In this document: piece after piece, positions 7,401 to 14,760 of the stretch
Layout of the letters: each line of letters begins with the position of its first letter
How positions within the stretch are numbered: position 1 is the first letter of the stretch
Origin: Simkania sp.
GTDB taxonomy: Bacteria; Chlamydiota; Chlamydiia; Chlamydiales; Simkaniaceae
Assembly: GCA_028279205.1 (NCBI GenBank)
Contig: JANQSR010000198.1
Span: forward strand, 1-14,760
DNA: 14,760 bases
Direction of reading: 5' to 3'
Position numbers and translations under genes: made by a program
The notes under the pieces: generated by a model
Database searches by the model: none
Seen by the model: only the letters and a program-made list of their open reading frames with translations
Told to the model about the DNA's origin: nothing

Positions 7401-10081
7401 ATCAGATCGATGTGATGTTCGATGACGAGCACCGAGTTGCCAAGCTCGCAGAGCATATGCAAGATTTTGATCAGCTTGGAAATGTCATCAAAGTGGAGTC
7501 CAGTTGTGGGTTCGTCGAGAATATAAAGCGTCTTTCCCATGGCTGGTCGGACAAGCTCTTTTGCCAGTTTTACCCTTTGTGCTTCCCCCCCTGAAAGGGT
7601 TGTCGAGGACTGTCCGAGTTTCATGTATCCGAGGCCTACTTCGAGCAGAAGATCGAGTTTGCTCCGGATCTTAGGAATTGATTCGAAAAATGCAGCCGCC
7701 TCTTCAACACTCATCTCCAAAACATCATGAATGCTCTTGCCCTTGTAGAGAATGGCGAGCGTTCGAGAGTCAAACCGTTTGCCCTCGCAGGTGGGACATT
7801 CAGACCAGACATCTTCTAAAAAATCCATATCGATGTGCACCATCCCCATTCCTCGGCATTCGTGACAAGAGCCTTCGGCAACATTGAAGCTGAACCTTCC
7901 CGATGTGAATCCCTGAGCCCGACTTTTGGGAAGATCGGCAAACAGATCGCGGATAGCTTCAAACACCTTGACGTAGGTGCTGGGGTTAGATCGAGGCGTT
8001 CGGCCAATGGCACTCTGATCAATCGCAATCACTTTATTTAGATGTTCGATCCCTTTAATTGAGCTGTGGAGGCCTACCTTTTTTTCCATCTTTTGCAATG
8101 CATTTAGAGTGGCTGGGTAGAGGGTATCGATGATAAGGGAAGATTTGCCCGATCCAGAAACCCCAGTGAGAGCGACAAACATTTCCAAAGGGATGTTTGC
8201 CGTGATGTTTTTTAAATTGTGATGACAAGCTCCTTCGATGGTGATGGTTTTATGCGTATACCTGCGCCGTTTTTGAGGGATCGGCACCCCCTTTTTTCCC
8301 GCGAGGTAGGCACCTGTGATCGAGCGATCAGATCGAATCAGATCATCGATAGAGCCGCAAGCGACAATCTCTCCGCCCAAAACTCCCGCCTTTGGACCGA
8401 TGTCGACGAGATGGTCAGCCGCCTCCATTGTCTCTTGGTCATGCTCGACGACAATCAGAGTATTGCCTTGATCGCGGAGTGTTTCCAAGGTTTTGATCAG
8501 TTTCGCTTGATCTCTAGGGTGCAATCCTATCGATGGTTCGTCGAGAACGTAGGTGGTTCCCACAAGACCAGATCCAATGTGCGCTGCCAAACGAACCCTT
8601 CTCGCCTCTCCTCCAGACAGAGTGGGAGCTCTGCGATCAAGGCTCAGGTAATGAAGACCCACATCGAGAAGGAGTTTGAGCCTTTTTTGAATCTCTTTGA
8701 GTAGATCTTTTGCAATCCTGGCTTCAAAAGGGGGAAGAGCGAGCTTTTTGAAGAAAGAAAAGGCTTCTTCAATGGTTAAATTTGTGATTTCATTGACCCG
8801 TTTTTCGGCAAGCTGTGTGGCAGCGGGATAGGGATCAAGTCTTGCACCTTGACAGATAGGACAGAGCGTTTCGTGCATGAGCCTTTCCACTTTTAAGCGA
8901 TGAGCACTACTTGTCGCTTGAGAGAGTCGATCTTTCGCCTCTCTCAAAACGCCCTTCCACCGAATGTACTCTGTCCAGACGCTCTTTTTTTGTGGGTGGA
9001 CAAAACGCATCCGACTCCATTTTTCTTTGTTGCCATACAAAAAAATATCTTTGGCTCCTTGGCTTAACCTTTTCCAGGGGGCTTCTAGTGAAAAGTGGTG
9101 CAGTCTGGCCAAATTATCATAAATGTTGCCCCACTTGACAGTGTTGTAAGCGCCGGCAACAGAGCAGCACCCTTCCTTGATGCTCAAATTCTCTTCGATG
9201 ATGAGCCCAAGATCAAAATCATGGGCGATCCCCATCCCTTCACAGTTTTGGCACATACCCAGGGGGTGATTAAAAGAGAAGTGGCTCGGTTTAAGAGGGG
9301 GGTAGGAGATGCCCGATTTTTTTGCGTAGGCGTATTCAGAGAAAAGGGTCTCTTTCTGAGTGTTAAGATCTAAAGTGCTCATCACCCCCTTGCCCATTTC
9401 GAGTGCTTCGAAAACAGCCTCTGTCAATCTAGATGTTTCCCTTTCTTGTAAAACCAGCCGGTCTATGACCAGATCAATATCATGTTTTTCTAACTTGTCA
9501 AACGGGATCTTTTCTGTTAAATCGAAAAATTTTTGATCCAAACGGATCCGCATAAACCCCTTTCGCATTAGCCCTTCAAAAAGATCTTTAAACTCCCCCT
9601 TTTTTTCCTTTGCCTGAGGTGCTAAAATGATCAGCTTGGAGCCTTTGGGAAAACGTTTAATTGTTGATACGATCTGCTCTCTGCTTTGCGGTGTGATTTT
9701 TTCTCCACTAACTGGGCAGTGGGGGGTTCCCACTTTTGAGAAAAGAATGCGTAGATAGTCGTAAATTCCCGTGATGGTTCCGACTGTAGAGCGTGGATTT
9801 TTTGTTAAATTTTTTTGCTCTATAGCAATTGTCGGGGAGATTCCCTCGATCAGATCAGCTTCAGGTTTGGGCAGGTTGCCCATGAAGCGTCTTGCATGAG
9901 CGGATAGGGATTCTACGTAGCGGCGTTGCCCTTCAATGTAGATGGTGTCGAAGGCAAGGGAAGATTTTCCTGATCCCGAAACACCCGTAAAGACAATCAG
10001 AGAATTTTTTTGAAGGGTCAAGTCGACCCCTTTTAAATTGTGGACTCTGACGTTTTTAAGGTGTATAGGTTGTGATCTCAT
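4442..10081 (-). CDS. uvrA: Excinuclease ABC subunit A, tandem-duplicated fused form
   Basis: UvrA dimers scan DNA for bulky damage and load UvrB. A normal UvrA has about 940 residues and two ATPase domains; this protein has 1879 residues and holds two complete copies with four. Numbering is from the ATG at 10081. Walker A motifs lie at 33-40, 640-647, 986-993 and 1577-1584. ABC signatures are LSGGEARR (488), LSGGEAQR (829), LSGGETQR (1426) and a changed LSNGEAGR (1769). Walker B DEP motifs are near 514, 856, 1452 and 1796. DNA-binding zinc fingers have C739/742/762/765 and C1679/1682/1702/1705. In both copies the CxxC about 20 residues before C277 and C1228 is absent. A Lys-rich linker (about 934-952) joins the copies. 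The H-loop of NBD3 reads ITSHN instead of VEH. An in-frame TTG at 10114 would add 11 residues, but the ATG fits the usual N-terminus and a TATAAT lies between them. A double UvrA is known in Chlamydiae. Confidence 0.97.
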   Translation of the reverse strand: MRSQPIHLKNVRVHNLKGVDLTLQKNSLIVFTGVSGSGKSSLAFDTIYIEGQRRYVESLSAHARRFMGNLPKPEADLIEGISPTIAIEQKNLTKNPRSTVGTITGIYDYLRILFSKVGTPHCPVSGEKITPQSREQIVSTIKRFPKGSKLIILAPQAKEKKGEFKDLFEGLMRKGFMRIRLDQKFFDLTEKIPFDKLEKHDIDLVIDRLVLQERETSRLTEAVFEALEMGKGVMSTLDLNTQKETLFSEYAYAKKSGISYPPLKPSHFSFNHPLGMCQNCEGMGIAHDFDLGLIIEENLSIKEGCCSVAGAYNTVKWGNIYDNLARLHHFSLEAPWKRLSQGAKDIFLYGNKEKWSRMRFVHPQKKSVWTEYIRWKGVLREAKDRLSQATSSAHRLKVERLMHETLCPICQGARLDPYPAATQLAEKRVNEITNLTIEEAFSFFKKLALPPFEARIAKDLLKEIQKRLKLLLDVGLHYLSLDRRAPTLSGGEARRVRLAAHIGSGLVGTTYVLDEPSIGLHPRDQAKLIKTLETLRDQGNTLIVVEHDQETMEAADHLVDIGPKAGVLGGEIVACGSIDDLIRSDRSITGAYLAGKKGVPIPQKRRRYTHKTITIEGACHHNLKNITANIPLEMFVALTGVSGSGKSSLIIDTLYPATLNALQKMEKKVGLHSSIKGIEHLNKVIAIDQSAIGRTPRSNPSTYVKVFEAIRDLFADLPKSRAQGFTSGRFSFNVAEGSCHECRGMGMVHIDMDFLEDVWSECPTCEGKRFDSRTLAILYKGKSIHDVLEMSVEEAAAFFESIPKIRSKLDLLLEVGLGYMKLGQSSTTLSGGEAQRVKLAKELVRPAMGKTLYILDEPTTGLHFDDISKLIKILHMLCELGNSVLVIEHHIDLIKTADWVIDLGPEGGKEGGQIIGSGTPEEIAQLKTATGVALKKSLNPQKKAKSKRKQTKISCASAIEVRGASQNNLKRLSLEIPLDKISVCTGPSGSGKSSLAFDTLYAEGQRRYISCLSPYAKQFVKQMPKPHFDQIDNLSPAIAIEQKRQAGNPRSTVGTMTEIYDFLRLLYAHAGVAYCPETGEKIESVTHQSIAHELMKRDEKTKLRVMIPLEVDPDEPFEKVQERLVEQGFLHVRLNQIEYTLESKIPWEIGKENHLFLIIDRLLIRPGIEKRLIEAIEQASKMTDAPFVVETSGKDLLFKLSFSVKKTGKIYPPITPKTFSFNADEGMCPHCLGLGFEWGANLFKERQAMSLSPIGLIKKLWKEERTEESETLFFKYLKSEKIDPCTPLWKLPLDKLEKLMFGSSRQFSHKGITLNWSGINRAFTKSAKTCKKQLRDSLTSYLEQTVCIVCKGSRLNPLARKVEVNKTTISALCALPLHKVLECIRSLSTKVDPFLGRVLEQIENRLDFLCNIGLDYLSLDRKAPSLSGGETQRIHLASQLGSGLTGCLYVLDEPTIGLHPHNSRRLEGALKKLFHLGNTLLITSHNPQLLSIADHIFEFGPKGGNQGGKIVAVGTLSQIKSSKHSLTGQYLTGKKRVPIPEKRRKRQTKISITQASIHNLKNITVDIPTQSLTCLTGLSGSGKSTLMHDLLKKGVQMHLACRSKKSGILIDGGAIEGLDQINKLIAIDQNPIGHTIRADVSTYSEILKPLRDFYAQLPESKMRGLKAKHFSYNHFQGMCRTCWGLGVKRVDLQFLPSLKVKCDACQGNRLNQLSLEVTYRGRNLGQLLNLTIDEAVCHLPPIPEMQRRVEMAQRVGLGHLVLGQGIATLSNGEAGRLRLARELSKRETGKTLYLFDEPTVGLHYDDIAKLIPIFQSLVDRGNTLLMIEHNVEILKNADHLIEMGPEGGEKGGQIVAVGTPEELAKHPSSHTANYLEFNP

Positions 10082-10091
10082 AGATCTGAGG

Positions 10092-10119
10092 ATTATACCG
10101 ATTTCAAATGGCAAGACAA
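10092..10119 (-). promoter_or_regulatory. Promoter of uvrA giving a nearly leaderless mRNA
   Basis: On the minus strand TTGTCT (10119-10114) and a perfect TATAAT (10097-10092) are 16 bases apart. Transcription would begin about four or five bases before the ATG at 10081, leaving no room for a Shine-Dalgarno sequence, and none is visible. The promoter lies in the 79-base divergent gap shared with pyk. Confidence 0.45.
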
Positions 10120-10160
10120 AGCACTTTTTGGTCTAAAAAAAAGATGGTAGGATATTTAAT

Positions 10161-11612
10161 ATGATAACGCGCACAAAGATTATCTGTACGATGGGGCCAG
10201 CTGTCTCAGGTTATCATCAGATTTTGAAACTGATCGATGCAGGGATGAATGTAGCCCGCTTGAACATGAGTCATGGCACTCATGAGCAGCATAGAGAAAC
10301 GATCCAGATGATAAAAAAAGCGCGCAAAGAGAGGGGGGTGGCCATTGCGATCATGCTCGACACCAAGGGGCCTGAGGCGCGTGTCGGTGAAATTCAAGGT
10401 GAGGGGATCGCGCTCAAAGAAAAACAAAGACTTGAGATTTTTCGGAGCCCCATTTTAGGATCTCATGAGAGAGTCAGCCTTACCCCCTGTGAGATTGTTG
10501 ATGATATTCCCTTGCACGCAACTGTGCTTTTTAACGATGGTTACATCAGCTCCCGTGTGGTTAAAAAAACGGAAAAGGGGGTGGTTGTTGAGATTGAAAA
10601 TGGGGGTAGGTTGAGCAGTCGAAACGGGGTTAACATCCCCCATGTTCAACTTAAACTCGCAGCTGTCACCGAGAAAGATATTCAAGATATTATTTTTGGC
10701 TGTCAGGAGGGAATCGATCTCTTAGCGGCCTCCTTTATCCGAAGCCAGGATCACATCTTTGAGATCAAGAAACTTTTAGCCGAGCACGCATCGAGTCATA
10801 TCCTCGTGATTGCCAAGATTGAGAACGCCTTGGGAGTTAAAAATTTTGATTCCATTGTCGAGGTGAGCGATGGAATTATGGTGGCTCGAGGAGATTTGGG
10901 TGTCGAACTTCCCCTTGTCGAAGTTCCAAAATTGCAAAAGATGATGATCCGCAAGTGTTGCCAAATGTTAAAACCTGTGGTCATAGCAACCCAGATGCTC
11001 GAATCTATGATCGAAAAACCAAGACCGACTAGAGCTGAGATCTCTGATATTGCCAACGCCATTTATGACAGCACTTCGGCTGTGATGCTTTCAGGGGAGA
11101 CGGCTGTTGGAAAGTATCCGATCGAAGCGGTGCAGCTTATGAAGAGGACCATTATCGCAGCGGAAAGAGATTTTGATTATGAAGAGTTTTTTCAAAACTA
11201 TGTTTCTAGACGCACGTTCAATGATATCTCCTCTTCGGTGGCTCTTGCTGCTGTGAAGACAGCCTACACTGGAAATGGGAAAGCGCTTGTCGTGATGACG
11301 ACGAGTGGTCACATTGCGCATATCATGGCTCGCTTTCGCCCCCGTATGCCGATCCTCGCACTCACTCCCAATTTCCACGTTTACCTTCAGTTGGCCTTTA
11401 TGTGGGGGGTTATTCCCTCGTGCGATCGTGTCGATAATGTAGAGCAGGGAATAGATAGCGTGATCCGTTTTGCCTTTCAGAATAGAATTCTCTGTGAAGG
11501 AGATCTCATCGTTATTACCTCTGGATCCCCCTTTGGAATAAGTCGAACAACAAACATGATGCTCGTCAATCATGTCAAGAGTGCTCGTGCGTTTCACACG
11601 GCAGATAGGTAG
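10161..11612 (+). CDS. pyk: Pyruvate kinase
   Basis: The enzyme transfers phosphate from phosphoenolpyruvate to ADP, the last ATP-forming step of glycolysis, in the cytosol. The 483-residue length is normal. The active-site set is complete: RLNMSHG (R33, N35, S37), DTKGPE (67-72), catalytic Lys in IAKIEN (K219) with metal ligand E221, ARGDLG (D245) and ATQMLESM (T277). The B domain spans about 70-170 and the C-terminal regulatory domain about 345-475. Small departures from consensus are GPEAR for GPEIR and YDSTSAVML for YDGTSA-ML. A weak SD (GTAGGAT, 10148-10154) precedes the ATG. It is divergent from uvrA and ends five bases before the convergent rsmE stop; no terminator hairpin is visible there. 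Proximity to uvrA is a shared chlamydial gene neighbourhood. Confidence 0.97.
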   Translation: MITRTKIICTMGPAVSGYHQILKLIDAGMNVARLNMSHGTHEQHRETIQMIKKARKERGVAIAIMLDTKGPEARVGEIQGEGIALKEKQRLEIFRSPILGSHERVSLTPCEIVDDIPLHATVLFNDGYISSRVVKKTEKGVVVEIENGGRLSSRNGVNIPHVQLKLAAVTEKDIQDIIFGCQEGIDLLAASFIRSQDHIFEIKKLLAEHASSHILVIAKIENALGVKNFDSIVEVSDGIMVARGDLGVELPLVEVPKLQKMMIRKCCQMLKPVVIATQMLESMIEKPRPTRAEISDIANAIYDSTSAVMLSGETAVGKYPIEAVQLMKRTIIAAERDFDYEEFFQNYVSRRTFNDISSSVALAAVKTAYTGNGKALVVMTTSGHIAHIMARFRPRMPILALTPNFHVYLQLAFMWGVIPSCDRVDNVEQGIDSVIRFAFQNRILCEGDLIVITSGSPFGISRTTNMMLVNHVKSARAFHTADR

Positions 11613-11617
11613 AAGGG

Positions 11618-12313
11618 CTAAACTGTTTGAAACGTCAACGTGATTGCTGCAATCGCTGCTGTTTCGACCCTGAGAGTGTAGGGGTGTAACTTCACTCCTT
11701 GGGCGTGAAAACGGTTTTCCAGTCTCTCCTTTTCTAAATCTGTAAACCCTTTTTCAGGTCCGATAAAAAGCAAATAAGGGGAAAAGCCCCGGGGAAGGGG
11801 ATGGATAGCCATTGGATCTCCAAAATAGGCATTTCCTTTTAGCAAATTTAAGCGATCCATGGAGGCTGTCCATTCTATCTTTGGCAAGTCAAGCCTTCCA
11901 CACTGTTTCATCGCCTCGATAGAGATTTTCTCAAGCCGTTTCATCTGATTGGGGGATAGAAATTTTATTTCACTCTGTTTTGATGGGAAGAGGTGAAAAT
12001 AGGTCACGCCGAGCTCAGTTCCTTTTTGAACAATGAGTTCCAAACGGGAGGGTTTGGGAAGGGCCTGAACCAGGGTAAGAGGGGGAGTTGATGGGGCTTG
12101 GTATGTAACCTCTAGAATGCGAAATGTGCTCTTTGTTTTTTCTACTTTCAAGAGTTTTGCTGTTGCTAAAAATCCCATTCCGTTGATGATCTCGATCCTC
12201 TCTTCTCGCTTCCTTCTTAAAACATAATTGAGGTGATCAGAGGCATTCCCTTCAAGCGTGCCCTCCTCAAATCGAACAAGGGGTCCTTTGAAATAGAAAC
12301 GGTTTGAGGGCAT
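11618..12313 (-). CDS. rsmE: 16S rRNA (uracil1498-N3)-methyltransferase
   Basis: RsmE methylates U1498 of 16S rRNA in the 30S decoding region using S-adenosylmethionine. The 231-residue product has the N-terminal PUA-like part (1-70) and a SPOUT knot domain. Motifs are QKGTELGV (96-103), EAMKQCGR (133-140; family EA-EQ-GR), GPEKGF (185-190; usually GPEGGF) and LRVETAAIAAI (214-224). The ATG at 12313 starts MPSNRFY, in line with family N-termini. Upstream in-frame starts would lie inside cdaR. AGAGAAG directly precedes the ATG, seven bases behind the cdaR stop, so it is very likely co-transcribed with cdaA-cdaR. The Gly to Lys change in the GPEGGF motif is at a position that can vary. Confidence 0.93.
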   Translation of the reverse strand: MPSNRFYFKGPLVRFEEGTLEGNASDHLNYVLRRKREERIEIINGMGFLATAKLLKVEKTKSTFRILEVTYQAPSTPPLTLVQALPKPSRLELIVQKGTELGVTYFHLFPSKQSEIKFLSPNQMKRLEKISIEAMKQCGRLDLPKIEWTASMDRLNLLKGNAYFGDPMAIHPLPRGFSPYLLFIGPEKGFTDLEKERLENRFHAQGVKLHPYTLRVETAAIAAITLTFQTV

Positions 12314-12320
12314 CTTCTCT

Positions 12321-13571
12321 CTAATTATCACTCTTCTCATTGACGATGATAGACTCCCCTTCCAAGATGGGGTCAATTTCAAGTGTGCTCCCATCTAGGT
12401 TGGTAATCTCAAGCCGGCTAATGAAGCTACGGAACCGATTCCTCAAGTAATTTTCCCTCAAGAAGGGTTGTAGTTTATAGATTTTTTGATTGCTTACATC
12501 CGACATAAAGCTGCGCACATACCGATTTTCTAACTCATTTGCGTTGACAAGTTGGATGCTCCAACTGAGATGGGAGTTTTCTCGCCGTGGATCTACCAAA
12601 ATCACGATTTGAAGCATATCTTGAACAGTCTCAAAAAAAAAACGGCTGACCCCTTTCACATAAAGGGGACTTTTCATTATAGGTAGATCTTGCTGTTTTT
12701 CTACCACCTGATTTGGCATGAGGTGGGTTCTCTCTGGATTGAGCTCATTGATCACGCGGAAGGGAAAGAAAAGGGCAATGGGCAGGGGGTCTCTAATTTT
12801 GAACCGCTCATTTCTTAAAAAATCGATTCTCAGCAGACGAGCGTTGGGATCATTAATCTCGACAAGTTGGGATGAGAGTGTTGGCATTGCTATCATTTTC
12901 CAATAATTTGGAACAAAATAACTGACGACATCCTCCTTCATTTTGGTTTTAGATTTAAAGAGATCATCCAAGGTCGACTTTGAAACACTACTCAAGTTAA
13001 AGGTCAGTTTGACCCCGTTGTTTTTGAGTTGTCTCACGATCTCCTCGGGGCCTTGCACACTCATGTGGAGCTGATGGGGCCAAACCGTGAGAAATTCATA
13101 CCCTTCAGGGGGAGTGCCGATCGGCTCTGTGACGATGATCGGTATGTTCTCTTTGAGTAGCTTGGAGAGTTTGATCAGAAGATTTTGTGGAGCGACTTTT
13201 TTGATCCCTTGCGTGATTTTAATATCGGGGTTGTCTGTCTGAATATTGCTTTTCGAAATTGTCGAAATCCACTCTTTCTCTTTTCCTAGCGCATCGAGAA
13301 CCACTTCAACGTCGTCTGTAGAAAGATCCTTGAGAAAAGATTTGCTTCCCGTGATTGTCAGGTTAACCCTCCGGTTTAAAATTCCGTTTGGCTGCATATC
13401 TACGACCGTCTCCCCTTTGGGGATGTTTTTAATGCGTACGCGGACATTCGAAACCGTCTTCGTGATAACCATAGAATGGTTCATGACAAGCCAGATCGTA
13501 ATTGCAAGGAGAATCGAGAGGAATTTTCGCAAACGATTGTTGAGAAAAAGCTTTTTCAGAAAGGTTCTCAT
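12321..13571 (-). CDS. cdaR: YbbR-domain protein, regulator of the diadenylate cyclase CdaA
   Basis: The 416-residue protein has one membrane segment near the N-terminus (about 15-32, LRKFLSILLAITIWLVM) preceded by basic residues. The rest is a long beta-rich extracytoplasmic part. YbbR-type repeat features are visible, such as the VRIKNIPKG start at about 44-52, PIIVTEPIGTPPEGYEF near 140, and a VQGPEEIVRQL segment near 175. In Firmicutes CdaR binds CdaA and modulates c-di-AMP synthesis at the membrane. The start ATG overlaps the cdaA stop as ATGA, which points to translational coupling. The C-terminal half (from about 220) is poorly conserved to my eye. The protein corresponds by position and type to the chlamydial ybbR gene next to ybbP. 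The symbol is given by family; the precise activity here is inferred. Confidence 0.88.
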   Translation of the reverse strand: MRTFLKKLFLNNRLRKFLSILLAITIWLVMNHSMVITKTVSNVRVRIKNIPKGETVVDMQPNGILNRRVNLTITGSKSFLKDLSTDDVEVVLDALGKEKEWISTISKSNIQTDNPDIKITQGIKKVAPQNLLIKLSKLLKENIPIIVTEPIGTPPEGYEFLTVWPHQLHMSVQGPEEIVRQLKNNGVKLTFNLSSVSKSTLDDLFKSKTKMKEDVVSYFVPNYWKMIAMPTLSSQLVEINDPNARLLRIDFLRNERFKIRDPLPIALFFPFRVINELNPERTHLMPNQVVEKQQDLPIMKSPLYVKGVSRFFFETVQDMLQIVILVDPRRENSHLSWSIQLVNANELENRYVRSFMSDVSNQKIYKLQPFLRENYLRNRFRSFISRLEITNLDGSTLEIDPILEGESIIVNEKSDN

Positions 13572-14365
13572 CTTTTAAACCACTCCCTGAGTTTGGAAGG
13601 CGTTTGCAACGTTTTTTTCAAAGGTGGGTTAAAAATACCGCGGATGATCCCTTTGAAACGTTCGAGTTTGATTCCACGCGTCATGATCCCATCCCGAGCA
13701 ATCGAGACCTTCCCTGTCTCTTCAGAAACGACAACCATCAAAGCATCTGTCAACTGGCTGACACCAAGAGCTGCCCTGTGACGTGTTCCCATCGATTTTG
13801 CAATCTGGGAGGTGTCTGCCGCAAGGGGTAAAATAACCGATGCTGCGACGATTGTGAGATTTTTGATAATCACAGCTCCATCGTGTAGGGGTGTTGTTGT
13901 AAGAAAGATCGACTCGAGAAGCTCAGAAGAGAATCTTCCATTAAACATGACCGCTTTTAAAGCAAATTCGTCGAGGGGATCTTCATTCTCAAGTGCCACA
14001 AGCGCTCCCACTTTCTTGTCCGCCAGCCGGTAGATTGAGGTTGCAAATTGATCGAGAAATTTGTCAAATTCGGTGATCTCCCGATACCTTCTCCCTTTAA
14101 TACTCAATTTAGATATGACAACTCTTAATTCGGGTTGAAAAATAATCACGATGGCGATAGCGGCCACGTTAGAGGCTGAGAGCATCAATTTATGGAGGAT
14201 GGAAAGGTGAAAGAGAGAAGAGATCCCAAGAATGAGGAAAAAGGCCAAGACTCCGAACATGAGATCCATGGAGCGGGTGTTCCAGAAAAAATAGAGAAGA
14301 TAATTGATCATAACTGCGATGATCAAGATCTCTATAATAGGAGAGATTGAATAGTAAAAACCCAT
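13568..14365 (-). CDS. cdaA: Membrane diadenylate cyclase (c-di-AMP synthase)
   Basis: The enzyme condenses two ATP to cyclic di-AMP at the inner face of the membrane. The 265-residue product shows three hydrophobic segments (about 8-26, 35-54 and 58-76), then the QPELR junction (77-81) and a DAC domain. Both catalytic signatures are intact: HDGAV (D162-G163-A164) and GTRHRAALG with R195-H196-R197. VVVSEETG (211-218) is also typical. The ATG has no obvious SD. The gene heads the cdaA-cdaR-rsmE operon; glmM, the common third gene in Firmicutes, is not present here. C-di-AMP from Chlamydia is known to trigger host STING, so this gene may matter for host interaction. Also named ybbP, dacA or disA-like in older chlamydial annotation. 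Confidence 0.95.
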   Translation of the reverse strand: MGFYYSISPIIEILIIAVMINYLLYFFWNTRSMDLMFGVLAFFLILGISSLFHLSILHKLMLSASNVAAIAIVIIFQPELRVVISKLSIKGRRYREITEFDKFLDQFATSIYRLADKKVGALVALENEDPLDEFALKAVMFNGRFSSELLESIFLTTTPLHDGAVIIKNLTIVAASVILPLAADTSQIAKSMGTRHRAALGVSQLTDALMVVVSEETGKVSIARDGIMTRGIKLERFKGIIRGIFNPPLKKTLQTPSKLREWFKR

Positions 14366-14760
14366 AATTTTGTTCTAGATCAGCTTGATTATTTTCCGTC
14401 TAAGTATCAGACTTTCGAAATATAAGACCGCAAATATCACAAAAATCACCAGTCTTGAAAGGGTTTTTTTGCCCTTTACCAAAGGCTCTCTGTCCTGAGA
14501 TTAGAGATTTCAAATAAGCCAGATTAATCCGATCGGCCGCCCACCTTCCGATGGTATCATCTGACTTTTTATATCACAAAAGCTTTGAGGTTTTCAGAGT
14601 CGGCTATCTTAGGTTAGAGGGGGTCACTGGTTGTTATTTTCATGATCTCTCATTCTTTGATCCCACATTTCGCACATCCGTTTGAATATTTTGGATTTTT
14701 TTGACGGCTCTGGAAAGAATGAAGAATTGCCAAGCAGAATGACATCTCCTATTATTCTTT
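14366..14760. other. Non-coding stretch upstream of cdaA
   Basis: No convincing gene is present on either strand. The longest plus-strand frame I followed by hand (14551-14685, 44 codons) has no SD and no recognisable content. Visible structures are AAAGGG/CCCTTT around a T7-G loop (14458-14477) and TCTCT/AGAGA just behind it. A CCGATCGG palindrome (14529-14536) also lies here. Promoter elements for cdaA should lie at the left end, but AT-rich hexamers such as TATATT on the minus strand have no good partner, so none is called. Confidence 0.5.

Noticed and set aside
8219..8704. 161-codon plus-strand open frame, and many others on the strand opposite uvrA
   Set aside because: They lie wholly within the well-supported uvrA coding region, show no family content and have no ribosome binding site; they are by-products of uvrA codon use.
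11091..11597. 168-codon minus-strand open frame inside pyk
   Set aside because: It overlaps the conserved C-terminal half of pyruvate kinase and its translation looks compositionally random.
13246..13781. Two overlapping plus-strand frames of 101-110 codons opposite cdaR and cdaA
   Set aside because: The minus strand there encodes the cdaR N-terminus and the catalytic end of cdaA with intact motifs; the plus frames have no recognisable features.
14551..14685. 44-codon plus-strand frame in the right-hand gap
   Set aside because: No Shine-Dalgarno, no similarity I recognise, and a length expected by chance.
1..14760. Mobile element, prophage, CRISPR or defence system
   Set aside because: No transposase, integrase, regularly spaced repeats or defence-type domains were seen; nearly every gene is a conserved housekeeping gene in a plausible chlamydial order.

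Overview
The window looks like chromosomal DNA from a member of the Chlamydiota, most likely an 'environmental' (Waddlia/Parachlamydia-like) lineage. The strongest marker is a double-length UvrA: two complete UvrA copies fused in one reading frame, an arrangement known from Chlamydiae. It is transcribed divergently from pyruvate kinase. The separate cdaA-cdaR (ybbP/ybbR) pair, the pheS not followed by pheT, and the mixed use of Shine-Dalgarno and SD-less starts fit this. The genus-level placement is an inference; no search was run.

Left part (1-4218, all on +): an AT-rich repeat-bearing stretch, tRNA-Val(GAC), then a 432-codon gene that I read as a decayed threonyl-tRNA synthetase. It sits exactly where thrS stands in the widespread thrS-infC-rpmI-rplT-pheS order, but lacks the TGS and anticodon-binding domains and has lost nearly all editing and catalytic residues. 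It is followed by infC, rpmI, rplT and pheS (translation initiation, two 50S proteins and the phenylalanyl-tRNA synthetase alpha chain). Three of these four genes start with TTG. A structured gap with a good sigma70-type promoter separates rpmI from rplT. tRNA-Ser(TGA) closes this block.

Middle (4219-11612): a small SRP RNA gene on the minus strand, lying just behind the 3' end of the giant uvrA (also minus). uvrA is divergent from pyk (plus).

Right part (11613-14365, all on -): cdaA (c-di-AMP synthase), cdaR (YbbR-domain regulator, overlapping by ATGA) and rsmE (16S rRNA m3U1498 methyltransferase) form a tight operon convergent with pyk. Bases 14366-14760 carry no gene I can support.

Most of the window is housekeeping: translation, DNA repair, glycolysis, protein targeting and second-messenger synthesis. 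No mobile element, CRISPR array or defence locus is visible. The observation most worth following is the intact but catalytically dead ThrRS-like protein at the ancestral thrS position. Next come the regulatory gap in the infC operon and the asymmetric divergence of the two fused UvrA copies.
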